From CAMLKC01 sp035493555 (GTDB lineage: Bacteria > Patescibacteriota > Saccharimonadia > Saccharimonadales > Saccharimonadaceae), in NCBI GenBank assembly GCA_035493555.1, contig DATJIC010000021.1, forward strand, positions 1 through 11,481: DNA of 11,481 nucleotides, given 5' to 3'. The position numbers were made by a program, and so were the translations under genes. This document shows, in pieces, positions 1-5,458 of the stretch. The notes under the pieces are model-generated. The model had not been told where the DNA came from. It did not search any database and was given only the letters and a program-made list of their open reading frames with translations. Within the stretch, counting starts at the first letter, position 1. Each line of letters starts with the position of its first letter.

Positions 1-638
1 AAGAAGTCAAAAACCATGTCCGTGATATCCGGCGCCAATTCCAAGATCAAACTATTATATTCTCTCTTTCCAGGCTCGATTACACAAAAGGGATTATTAC
101 CCAGCTCGAAGCGTTCGAACTCTTTTTGTCGCGGCAACAAAACCCAAAAAGTATTGTTTACCGGCTAAATGTTGCGCCGTCGCGCGAGGCCGTACCCGAG
201 TACGAAGAGTTGAAGGAGGAAATTGCTAAAAAAGTCGCCGCGATCAATGCCCGTTTTGCCACTGCAGCCTGGCAGCCGGTTGTATACACCTACGAAAACA
301 TCGGCCTTCACGAGATGTGCGCCTGGTACCAGGTGGCGGATATCCATCTCAATACCCCTATCGCCGACGGCATGAACCTTATCGCAAAAGAATATATCGC
401 CGCAAGACGCCCTGCCGGTACGCTCGTTATCAGTAGCACAATGGGCGCGGCTCAACAGCTGCCAGAAGCGCTTATTGTTCCACCCGCAGATATCGCCGCC
501 GTTGCGCATGCCCTTGAAGAGGCGGTCGCCATGCCCGAAGACGAGAAAGACAGACGCTGGCTCGCACTCCGCCAAGAAGTAAAAGAACATCAGGCGTCGC
601 ATTGGGCTCATGACTTTCTTAAAGCCCTGCGCCAATAA
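1..638 (+). CDS. otsA: Trehalose-6-phosphate synthase, 3' part (GT20, OtsA)
   Basis: The C-terminal 211 residues of alpha,alpha-trehalose-phosphate synthase, which makes trehalose 6-phosphate from UDP-glucose and glucose 6-phosphate in the cytoplasm. The reading frame is open from base 3 and the start lies outside the window. Visible GT20 landmarks are SRLDYTKG (codons from about 72), whose Arg and Lys correspond to phosphate-binding residues of E. coli OtsA, then VAPSREAVPEYEEL, then the nucleotide-sugar loop ADGMNLIAKEY around 376-408, followed by GAAQQLPEALIVPPAD. The protein ends (HWAHDFLKALRQ, TAA) where single-domain OtsA proteins end, so no trehalose-phosphatase domain is fused downstream. 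The ttg at 126 is an internal Leu codon, not a start, because conserved family sequence continues upstream of it. A strong terminator follows 9 bp after the stop. The family call is very secure; its role in osmoprotection or envelope glycolipid is inferred. Confidence 0.95.
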   Translation, partial: EVKNHVRDIRRQFQDQTIIFSLSRLDYTKGIITQLEAFELFLSRQQNPKSIVYRLNVAPSREAVPEYEELKEEIAKKVAAINARFATAAWQPVVYTYENIGLHEMCAWYQVADIHLNTPIADGMNLIAKEYIAARRPAGTLVISSTMGAAQQLPEALIVPPADIAAVAHALEEAVAMPEDEKDRRWLALRQEVKEHQASHWAHDFLKALRQ

Positions 639-647
639 ATATCCCAT

Positions 648-683
648 AAAGAAAACAGCTCGATATTTCGAGCTGTTTTCTTT
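648..683. terminator. Bidirectional intrinsic terminator between otsA and tRNA-Leu(UAA)
   Basis: A perfect 16-bp inverted repeat (AAAGAAAACAGCTCGA, 4-nt loop tatt, then its exact complement). The outer part is A/T-rich, so each strand ends the stem in a U-rich run. It should stop otsA from the left and the tRNA-Cys/tRNA-Leu(UAA) transcript from the right. Its last base (683) is also the last base of the encoded CCA of the tRNA. Confidence 0.9.
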
Positions 684-770
684 GGTGCGCAGAGCGGGAC
701 TTGAACCCGCACGACCGTAATGGCCAAGAGATTTTAAGTCTCTCGTGTCTACCAATTCCACCATCCGCGC
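683..770 (-). tRNA. tRNA-Leu(UAA)
   Basis: An 88-nt class II tRNA with encoded CCA (683-685). The acceptor stem GCGCGGA pairs with TCTGCGC (one G-U), followed by discriminator A. The anticodon stem AGAGA/TCTCT encloses the loop CTTAAAA, giving anticodon TAA at 734-736. A long variable arm (about 14 nt) and the T-arm GCGGGTTCAAGTCCCGC fit tRNA-Leu. It is downstream of tRNA-Cys in the same transcript, separated by only 4 nt (771-774). Confidence 0.95.
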
Positions 771-774
771 TAAA

Positions 775-848
775 TGGAGGCACGTATGGGAGTCGAACCC
801 ATTTAAAAGGTTTTGCAGACCTCCACGTAACCGTTCCGTCAACGCGCC
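775..848 (-). tRNA. tRNA-Cys(GCA)
   Basis: A 74-nt tRNA with encoded CCA (775-777). The acceptor stem GGCGCGT pairs with ACGTGCC (one G-U) and the discriminator is U, the identity base for cysteine. The anticodon GCA is at 814-816, and the T-arm ATGGGTTCGACTCCCAT is intact. It is the first gene of a two-tRNA unit that continues into tRNA-Leu(UAA). Confidence 0.95.
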
Positions 849-857
849 GTCTAGGAC

Positions 858-866
858 ATTATAGCA
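858..866 (-). promoter_or_regulatory. Extended -10 promoter for tRNA-Cys/tRNA-Leu(UAA)
   Basis: Reading the minus strand, TGC-TATAAT (the hexamer is the complement of 858-863) lies 9 bp before the tRNA-Cys 5' end, so transcription should start 2-3 nt upstream of the mature tRNA. There is no good -35 hexamer at 16-18 bp; the TGN extension probably compensates. A small C4/G4 hairpin potential (872-886) lies upstream. Confidence 0.7.
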
Positions 867-907
867 TTCTTCCCCAAAAAACGGGGGTCGGTTTTGGTAT
901 AAAAAAC

Positions 908-937
908 AAAAAAGGCCTCGTAATACGAGACCTTTTT
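908..937 (-). terminator. Intrinsic terminator of the tRNA-Leu(GAG) transcript
   Basis: Near-perfect hairpin: AAAAAGGCCTCGT and ACGAGACCTTTTT around a 3-nt loop, with one G-U/C-A position. On the minus strand it is followed by an almost unbroken T run (complement of 901-913). It lies 12 bp past the CCA of tRNA-Leu(GAG) and would also catch read-through from the solute-binding-protein operon. Confidence 0.85.
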
Positions 938-949
938 CTTATAAAATCA

Positions 950-1037
950 TGGTGCGCGAGAGAGGACTTGAACCTCCACGAGCGCAATGCTCACCAGCCC
1001 CTCAAGCTGACGCGTCTACCAATTCCGCCACTCGCGC
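950..1037 (-). tRNA. tRNA-Leu(GAG)
   Basis: An 88-nt class II tRNA with encoded CCA (950-952). The acceptor GCGCGAG pairs perfectly with CTCGCGC, discriminator A. The anticodon loop TTGAGGG gives anticodon GAG at 1001-1003 with G37, usual in tRNA-Leu. It has a long variable arm and the T-arm GGAGGTTCAAGTCCTC (the outermost pair sits against acceptor-side AG). It is a single-gene transcription unit with its own promoter (1058-1086) and terminator (908-937). Confidence 0.95.
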
Positions 1038-1057
1038 ATAGGCTTTTAACCTCGCTA

Positions 1058-1086
1058 AGTATAGCAAAACTACGGAGTTTTGTAAA
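1058..1086 (-). promoter_or_regulatory. Sigma-70-type promoter for tRNA-Leu(GAG)
   Basis: On the minus strand: TTTACA (1081-1086), a 17-bp spacer, then TATACT (1058-1063) preceded by TGC, an extended -10. The predicted start is near 1051, giving a leader of about 14 nt. The -35 box and part of the spacer lie inside the last codons of the solute-binding-protein gene, which ends at 1070. Confidence 0.8.
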
Positions 1087-2866
1087 CCGATTTCTGTTCC
1101 ACGCTCCAATTGAGAATATTGCTGTAGCGGTCATAAGAGGAAACAAGCTGCGACGAAGCATCCAATGCCTGTACATGCTTGCTCGATACGTACATCATGA
1201 CCGGCTGATATAAGCCAATGGCTGGTACGTCTGCGATCCATTGCCGCGCAAAAGACTGATACTTCACATTTCGAAGCTCTGGCTCCAGCCTTGCCCTTGC
1301 ACTCGACAGCGCATCGTCAGCCGACCCGTTAACATAGTTGGCAAAATTGTAGCCGCTCGCCCCTATCTGCGACGAATGCCAGTAGGCATACACGTCGGGG
1401 TCCGCTCCGATAAACAGTTCGTAGAGTAGTACATCGTAGCTTCGGGGCTGCAATACGTTTTGCACAAAGTTAGATGTAGGGTCGGTCGTGTCAACGATAT
1501 TAGTATTCACTTCAACCCCTAATTTTCGCCACTGTCCAGCTAGCACCTCCAGGACTTTTTCGTACTGGGAGTTCTTTGTCGTTGCCACGGTAAGAGCCAA
1601 CCGCTGCGTTCCTTTTGTACGGACAGAACCGTGCAGCAGCCACCCTTCCTTATCGAGCAGTCTCGCTGCTTGTTGGGAGTTTGGCGGCGCAGGACGCGGC
1701 AGTCCCCTACCGGTAAGCTGCCCGTTAATGAACGGAAGATCCAGCGAAGGTACCGGTGTCGGGAGCGCCTTACGAATTGCCGAGGTGTCGGTGGCGAGTT
1801 CTAATGCCTGACGAATCTTTTGGTCCTTTAGGACGGGACTAAGTGTATTGAAAATCGCATACACGCCGCTATTTACCGGCTTGCTGACAATATTGTAACT
1901 GCTTTTATCTATTTGAGCCGTGTCGGAGCCGTTGATATCCGCCGTCGCGCTTACCTCGCCCGTTCTGAGCGCCCGCACAATTGCGTCCTGAGAGTCGTAT
2001 GCGTGCACTTCAAAGCGGCTGATGTACGGCACTCCGCCATAATATTTATTAAAGGCAACCATATGAACAACCTTGCGCTTGTGGGCCGTGTCGACTTTCT
2101 GTAACAGGCTAAAACTAAACGGCCCGCTCCCTACCGGCGATCTGCTGAAGGTATTTTCGCGTATTGCCCCTGCCGCGACCTTACCCAGGATATGCTGCGG
2201 CAAAACAGCAAAAGTGAGCGCATTTGGAAACGCCGCGTATACGGCAGGCAAACGGAACTGCACGGTAGAATCATCGATAGCCGTCACGTTTACATCCTGC
2301 CAGTTTATGCGAAGCGATGACCTTGTCTCAGGATCCTTTATAAGATTGACTGTAAAAGCAACATCTTTTGCGGTCAGCGACTGGCCGTCGTGCCATAAAA
2401 CACCGGGGCGAAGCTTGACCGTATACAGCGTGCCGCCTTTATCAACCGACATGCTTTCAGCCAGATCGCCGTGCAGATGACCCGTGCCGTCGTAATTAAA
2501 TAACGAAGAAAACAGGAGCCGGCTGGTTGCAATTTCAGCATCAGACGATGCATAGAGGGGATTAAGCGTATCGATCGAGCCCAAAAGCGCCTCGGCGTAT
2601 GTTCCACCCCTGGCTGCCGCCGTCGTCTTGTAGCTGTTCTGAAACCAGGCATACTGAGCCCCAACCGCAATGATCATCGCTCCAACCAAAAGCAGCCAAA
2701 TTATAATATTCCGGCGTACGCTCCGAACATTATCCAGCCGCGTAACGATAAATTTACGTGCATGACGCATTGTTGCGCCCTCGGCTTTTTTCACACGCCG
2801 AGACATCTTTTTGCTGTCAAACGTCAGCTTCTGAAATTGCTTCCACCCTCGCTCTTCGTCAGCCAT
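1070..2866 (-). CDS. Membrane-anchored family 5 (peptide-type) solute-binding protein
   Basis: A 598-residue protein of the SBP_bac_5 family (DppA/OppA-like), which binds oligopeptides or similar ligands outside the membrane and hands them to an ABC importer. The core motif LRPGVLWHDGQSLTAKDV (residues 152-169) and the opening SIDTLNPLYASSDA (97-110) are typical. There is no lipoprotein signal: no cysteine occurs anywhere. A basic cytoplasmic tail of about 52 residues is followed by one hydrophobic helix (about 54-75), implying an N-in, C-out anchored protein. The start at 2866 is supported by AGAGGG 6 nt upstream. It is the last gene of an operon with the holin-like protein and SecG, 12 bp after secG. 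No permease or ATPase of a peptide importer is nearby, so it may serve a remote transporter or have another envelope role. Family call firm; substrate unknown. Confidence 0.88.
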   Translation of the reverse strand: MADEERGWKQFQKLTFDSKKMSRRVKKAEGATMRHARKFIVTRLDNVRSVRRNIIIWLLLVGAMIIAVGAQYAWFQNSYKTTAAARGGTYAEALLGSIDTLNPLYASSDAEIATSRLLFSSLFNYDGTGHLHGDLAESMSVDKGGTLYTVKLRPGVLWHDGQSLTAKDVAFTVNLIKDPETRSSLRINWQDVNVTAIDDSTVQFRLPAVYAAFPNALTFAVLPQHILGKVAAGAIRENTFSRSPVGSGPFSFSLLQKVDTAHKRKVVHMVAFNKYYGGVPYISRFEVHAYDSQDAIVRALRTGEVSATADINGSDTAQIDKSSYNIVSKPVNSGVYAIFNTLSPVLKDQKIRQALELATDTSAIRKALPTPVPSLDLPFINGQLTGRGLPRPAPPNSQQAARLLDKEGWLLHGSVRTKGTQRLALTVATTKNSQYEKVLEVLAGQWRKLGVEVNTNIVDTTDPTSNFVQNVLQPRSYDVLLYELFIGADPDVYAYWHSSQIGASGYNFANYVNGSADDALSSARARLEPELRNVKYQSFARQWIADVPAIGLYQPVMMYVSSKHVQALDASSQLVSSYDRYSNILNWSVEQKSVYKTP

Positions 2867-2878
2867 ACGTTTCCCTCT

Positions 2879-3115
2879 TTAAAGATTAAATGCCGGTAGG
2901 AGCAAGCCAACCAGAATAGACAACACAAAAATAACCGCCAGCACAATTGTTACTTCAAACAGGTTTTTGTCGAGCCCGCGCCTGGTGGTGTAGAGTTCAC
3001 CGGAGCTACCGAATCCGGCGCCAAGACTGGCACCCCGTTGCTGAAGCAAAATAGCAATAATCATTAATATGGAAGAACCTACGGTTACAATTTGCAGAAT
3101 ACTATCGATGTTCAT
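2879..3115 (-). CDS. secG: Preprotein translocase subunit SecG
   Basis: A 78-residue SecG, the small auxiliary subunit of the SecYEG channel in the cytoplasmic membrane. It has the standard plan: a first TM helix (about 5-24), the cytoplasmic loop LLQQRGASLGAGFGSSGE with the usual Gly/Ser-rich stretch, the basic segment TTRRGLDK, and a second TM helix (about 53-75). Its ATG overlaps the stop of the upstream holin-like gene by one base (TAATG), so translation is probably coupled; an AGAGG lies upstream inside that gene. The solute-binding-protein gene follows in the same transcript. Confidence 0.93.
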   Translation of the reverse strand: MNIDSILQIVTVGSSILMIIAILLQQRGASLGAGFGSSGELYTTRRGLDKNLFEVTIVLAVIFVLSILVGLLLPAFNL

Positions 3116-3507
3116 TATCTTTCCTCTCGGCGGCGTGCGTACTGTAATTCTAATGCACTACTTACTATATAGTTTACCAAACTTAATACGATTCCCGTAA
3201 GAACGGAGTTCCAGAATGTCATATGCAGGCCGGGCGCCAGGAGCAATGACACATACACCATAAACCCGTTAACAATTACCGTAAACAAGCCAAGCGTCAG
3301 GAGGATAGCCGGTAGCGACAAAATAATCACCACAGGCCGGAGAACGGTATTAACCAGCGAGAAAATCAAGCCGGCAAATAAAAACACCGAAGCACCCGCC
3401 ACTAACTGCGTACTGTCGTATCCTGTTCCAAAAATACGAACCGCTACCCATAGCCCGATCGAGTTTAAAATCCAGCGCAGGACAAACACAAAAAATTGTT
3501 TTTTCAT
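3115..3507 (-). CDS. Phage-holin-IV / YvlD-like four-helix membrane protein
   Basis: A 130-residue integral membrane protein of the phage_holin_4_2 (DUF360, YvlD-like) family, common in bacterial chromosomes and of unsettled function despite the name. About four TM helices are visible (roughly 5-25, 36-57, 60-84, 96-117). Between helices 2 and 3 is the family's characteristic loop NTVLRPVVIILSLPAILLTLG (last three letters omitted by some members). The C-terminus is short and very basic-acidic (YARRREER). The ATG at 3507 is preceded by AGGGG at good spacing. It heads the operon with secG and the solute-binding protein; nothing suggests a prophage. Confidence 0.87.
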   Translation of the reverse strand: MKKQFFVFVLRWILNSIGLWVAVRIFGTGYDSTQLVAGASVFLFAGLIFSLVNTVLRPVVIILSLPAILLTLGLFTVIVNGFMVYVSLLLAPGLHMTFWNSVLTGIVLSLVNYIVSSALELQYARRREER

Positions 3508-3518
3508 AAGCTACCCCT

Positions 3519-3547
3519 ACTATAGCGGCATTTTACAAATCTGTCGA
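3519..3547 (-). promoter_or_regulatory. Candidate promoter of the holin-like/secG/SBP operon
   Basis: Minus strand: TCGACA (3542-3547), a 17-bp spacer, TATAGT (3519-3524), each one base from consensus. The -35 lies in the last codons of the upstream aminopeptidase gene. The predicted start, about 3511-3512, would leave a leader of only 4-5 nt and would exclude the AGGGG at 3514-3518, so either a nearly leaderless message is made or read-through from pepP supplies the ribosome site. Confidence 0.5.
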
Positions 3548-4738
3548 GAGACGACCGCTTAAATTAAGATGCCCTTTTTCGGTAATAAGGATATCATCTT
3601 CTATCCGGACACCGATACCTTCCTCCGGAATATAAATACCAGGTTCAACAGTAAGCACCATATTGGGCTGCAAAAAATGAGGCCCGCCAAGGCTGTCGTG
3701 AGGATCAATTCCCAGGCCATGGCCAATAGCATGCGGAAAGTACTTTCGGTAATTTTTGGTATCGCTTTTGTCTTTTAATAGCCCTACGCTCATTAACGTA
3801 CGGATCATAATTGCATCAACGTCACGCTGGTACTGCTCAACCGAGAGATCAGGACCAAGAAGAGAAAAAATCTCGGCATGTGCCGCCTGCACCGCGGCGT
3901 GGATTTCCTGTTGCCGCTTAGTGGGCTCACCCAGGCTGTATGTACGAGCAATATCGGTTGAATATCCTTCGTAGCGCGCGCCGATATCAAGAAGCAGTAA
4001 TGTACGTTTTTTAAGCCTGCTGTTATTCTCCAAATAATGCAGCGTACAGGTATTTTTACCCGAAGCAACAATAGGATCGAACGAATGCCCTCTTGCGCCA
4101 TTTTTTCTAAAGTAGTGAGAAAATTCAGCTTCAACTTCGTACTCGTACGAGTACTCTGTCAGTTTTGCCTTTACCTCTTCGAATGCGGCAACTGTAAGGT
4201 TAACTGCTTTCTTCATGCGAGCCAGTTCTTCCGGCTGCTTGATTGCCCGTAGTTTGGCAAGTTCTTTACGGCAATCCTGAACGGAATTAAATGTCCTCTC
4301 AAGCTGCTCCTGCATTTTCCGGCCGGCAGGATTAAGCGTAAAGTCTAGGTATTCAGCGTACGGCTGTTCGCCAAGAGTATACACGACACTATGCCGCTTA
4401 GCGATGTCACGAAGCATTTTTTTGGCATCATCCTGCGAGATGACGTCGTCGACGCCACTTATTTTTTTAGCTTCTTCCGGCGATAGGCTCCCGTCAAATA
4501 TCTCGTGCGTACGGCTGAGAGTAGGAGCGGCCAGCCACGTTTTTCGCCGCGTCCCATCGATAATCAACCACCAATCAGGAAGCTCGATTCCGGTGAGCCA
4601 CCAAAAGTTTGCCTCTTGTTCAAAAGTAAAGGCAGTGTCGTTGCTCCGCTGCATAGCAGCATACGCAGAAACGACAATAATGCCGCCATTCAGTTTAGTG
4701 ATAAGTTGGTCGCGGTTAGAGGCAAAGAATTTCGTCAT
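3533..4738 (-). CDS. pepP: Xaa-Pro aminopeptidase (M24B, aminopeptidase P)
   Basis: A 401-residue dimetal peptidase that removes the N-terminal residue from peptides with proline second. The N-terminal aminopeptidase-P domain (about 1-145) contains the family-typical EANFWWLTGIELPD (42-55). The pita-bread catalytic domain carries all five metal ligands: Asp251 (LLLDIGA), Asp262 (STDIART), His340 (HAIGHGLG), Glu365 (LTVEPGIYI) and Glu380 (VRIEDD). The substrate-contacting histidines His234 (LHYLENN) and His347 (DPHD) are also present, so it should be active. No signal peptide is seen, so it is cytoplasmic. The ATG at 4738 has no convincing Shine-Dalgarno; a TATCAT box 7 bp upstream suggests a leaderless or nearly leaderless message. 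With the peptide-binding protein downstream it may belong to peptide scavenging (inferred). Confidence 0.94.
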   Translation of the reverse strand: MTKFFASNRDQLITKLNGGIIVVSAYAAMQRSNDTAFTFEQEANFWWLTGIELPDWWLIIDGTRRKTWLAAPTLSRTHEIFDGSLSPEEAKKISGVDDVISQDDAKKMLRDIAKRHSVVYTLGEQPYAEYLDFTLNPAGRKMQEQLERTFNSVQDCRKELAKLRAIKQPEELARMKKAVNLTVAAFEEVKAKLTEYSYEYEVEAEFSHYFRKNGARGHSFDPIVASGKNTCTLHYLENNSRLKKRTLLLLDIGARYEGYSTDIARTYSLGEPTKRQQEIHAAVQAAHAEIFSLLGPDLSVEQYQRDVDAIMIRTLMSVGLLKDKSDTKNYRKYFPHAIGHGLGIDPHDSLGGPHFLQPNMVLTVEPGIYIPEEGIGVRIEDDILITEKGHLNLSGRLSTDL

Positions 4739-4745
4739 CTCTTTT

Positions 4746-4751
4746 ATGATA
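4746..4751 (-). promoter_or_regulatory. Candidate -10 box of pepP
   Basis: On the minus strand TATCAT lies 7 bp before the pepP ATG, which would put the start point at or one base before the ATG. No good -35 or TGN extension is seen, so this is weaker than the uvrC and DUF4342 cases. Confidence 0.35.
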
Positions 4752-4781
4752 CACCGCTCACCTTAATCATGCACGTCCGTA

Positions 4782-5399
4782 TCACCTAACGGTAACGTAG
4801 TAGTTCATGCCGTAATTTGTTCCCCATTTTTGGCTTGCCGCACTGAACCCGGAGACCGTTCCACTATCGCAAAGTCCATCCACTTCGGTGTCGCGGCGGG
4901 GCTGCCCAACTAGGCGGGCGATAACATAGGTAACCGGATTACCACCTTTGGTACAGGTGGCTTTCATGTATGCCGTTGTCGCACCCGAAACACTACACCC
5001 GCTGGGCGCATCAGACGTACACCCGGTAGGATCAATAATGTCTTTTTTTAGAACGCCGGCGTTTTTTAAGCACGTTAAAATAGAAGCCGGAAAAAATGCA
5101 TCAGGGCCAGCGTTAAACCAACCATTGCCGGCACCAAGAAAGCCGCAGTGGTTACCGCTGCCGTCCGTGCTGTTGGCATCGACAAAGCTATTGTTCTTCA
5201 GCGCGTACGCACTTAAAGCAGAGGCGATTTGCTGGATATCGCTTTTACGCGCATTGTCTTGGGTTGAAGTGAGATACGACGGATACACAACCAAAACGAT
5301 TGCCGCCAGAATCACAATTACCGACACGACAACCAGAAGCTCTACGACCGTAAAGCCTTTGTTTAGTTTTTTTAGACGAACCAAGCTGTCAAGTTTCAT
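4782..5399 (-). CDS. Type IV pilin-like protein (prepilin signal, six cysteines)
   Basis: A 205-residue prepilin. A basic 15-residue leader (MKLDSLVRLKKLNKG) ends in Gly15, followed by FTVVELLVVVSVIVILAAI. Cleavage by prepilin peptidase after Gly15 would give N-terminal Phe and Glu at +5 (residue 20), the hallmarks of class III (N-terminal methylated) pilins. A hydrophobic spine (about 16-42) leads to a Ser/Gly/Asn-rich globular domain with six cysteines (GNHCGF, ILTCLK, TGC, SGC, ATCTKGG, GLCDSG), enough for three disulfides. Assembly proteins are not nearby, so it is a lone pilin locus. The ATG at 5399 is the only ATG start: an in-frame TAG lies 15 bp upstream, and the GGAAGG upstream is unusually far (15 nt). 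Major versus minor pilin cannot be decided. Confidence 0.85.
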   Translation of the reverse strand: MKLDSLVRLKKLNKGFTVVELLVVVSVIVILAAIVLVVYPSYLTSTQDNARKSDIQQIASALSAYALKNNSFVDANSTDGSGNHCGFLGAGNGWFNAGPDAFFPASILTCLKNAGVLKKDIIDPTGCTSDAPSGCSVSGATTAYMKATCTKGGNPVTYVIARLVGQPRRDTEVDGLCDSGTVSGFSAASQKWGTNYGMNYYVTVR

Positions 5400-5428
5400 G
5401 TTTTGACGTCGCTACCTTCCTTTTGGCA

Positions 5429-5458
5429 ACTATATCATAAGCGTTATGACTCAAGCAA
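5429..5458 (-). promoter_or_regulatory. Candidate extended -10 promoter of the pilin gene
   Basis: Minus strand: TGA-TATAGT (hexamer complement of 5429-5434) with a poor -35 TTGCTT at 18 bp (5453-5458). It overlaps the uvrC stop (5444-5446). The start would be near 5422, a leader of about 22 nt. Confidence 0.5.

Noticed and set aside
165..842. 225-codon open frame on the - strand
   Set aside because: It is antisense to otsA and continues through a terminator and two tRNAs.
701..1213. 170-codon open frame on the + strand across the tRNA cluster
   Set aside because: It runs through three tRNA genes on the opposite strand and resembles no protein; such tRNA-derived frames are common annotation artefacts.
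3115..3507. Prophage lysis module suggested by the holin-like name
   Set aside because: No endolysin, portal, integrase or other phage gene is near; the family is common in chromosomes.
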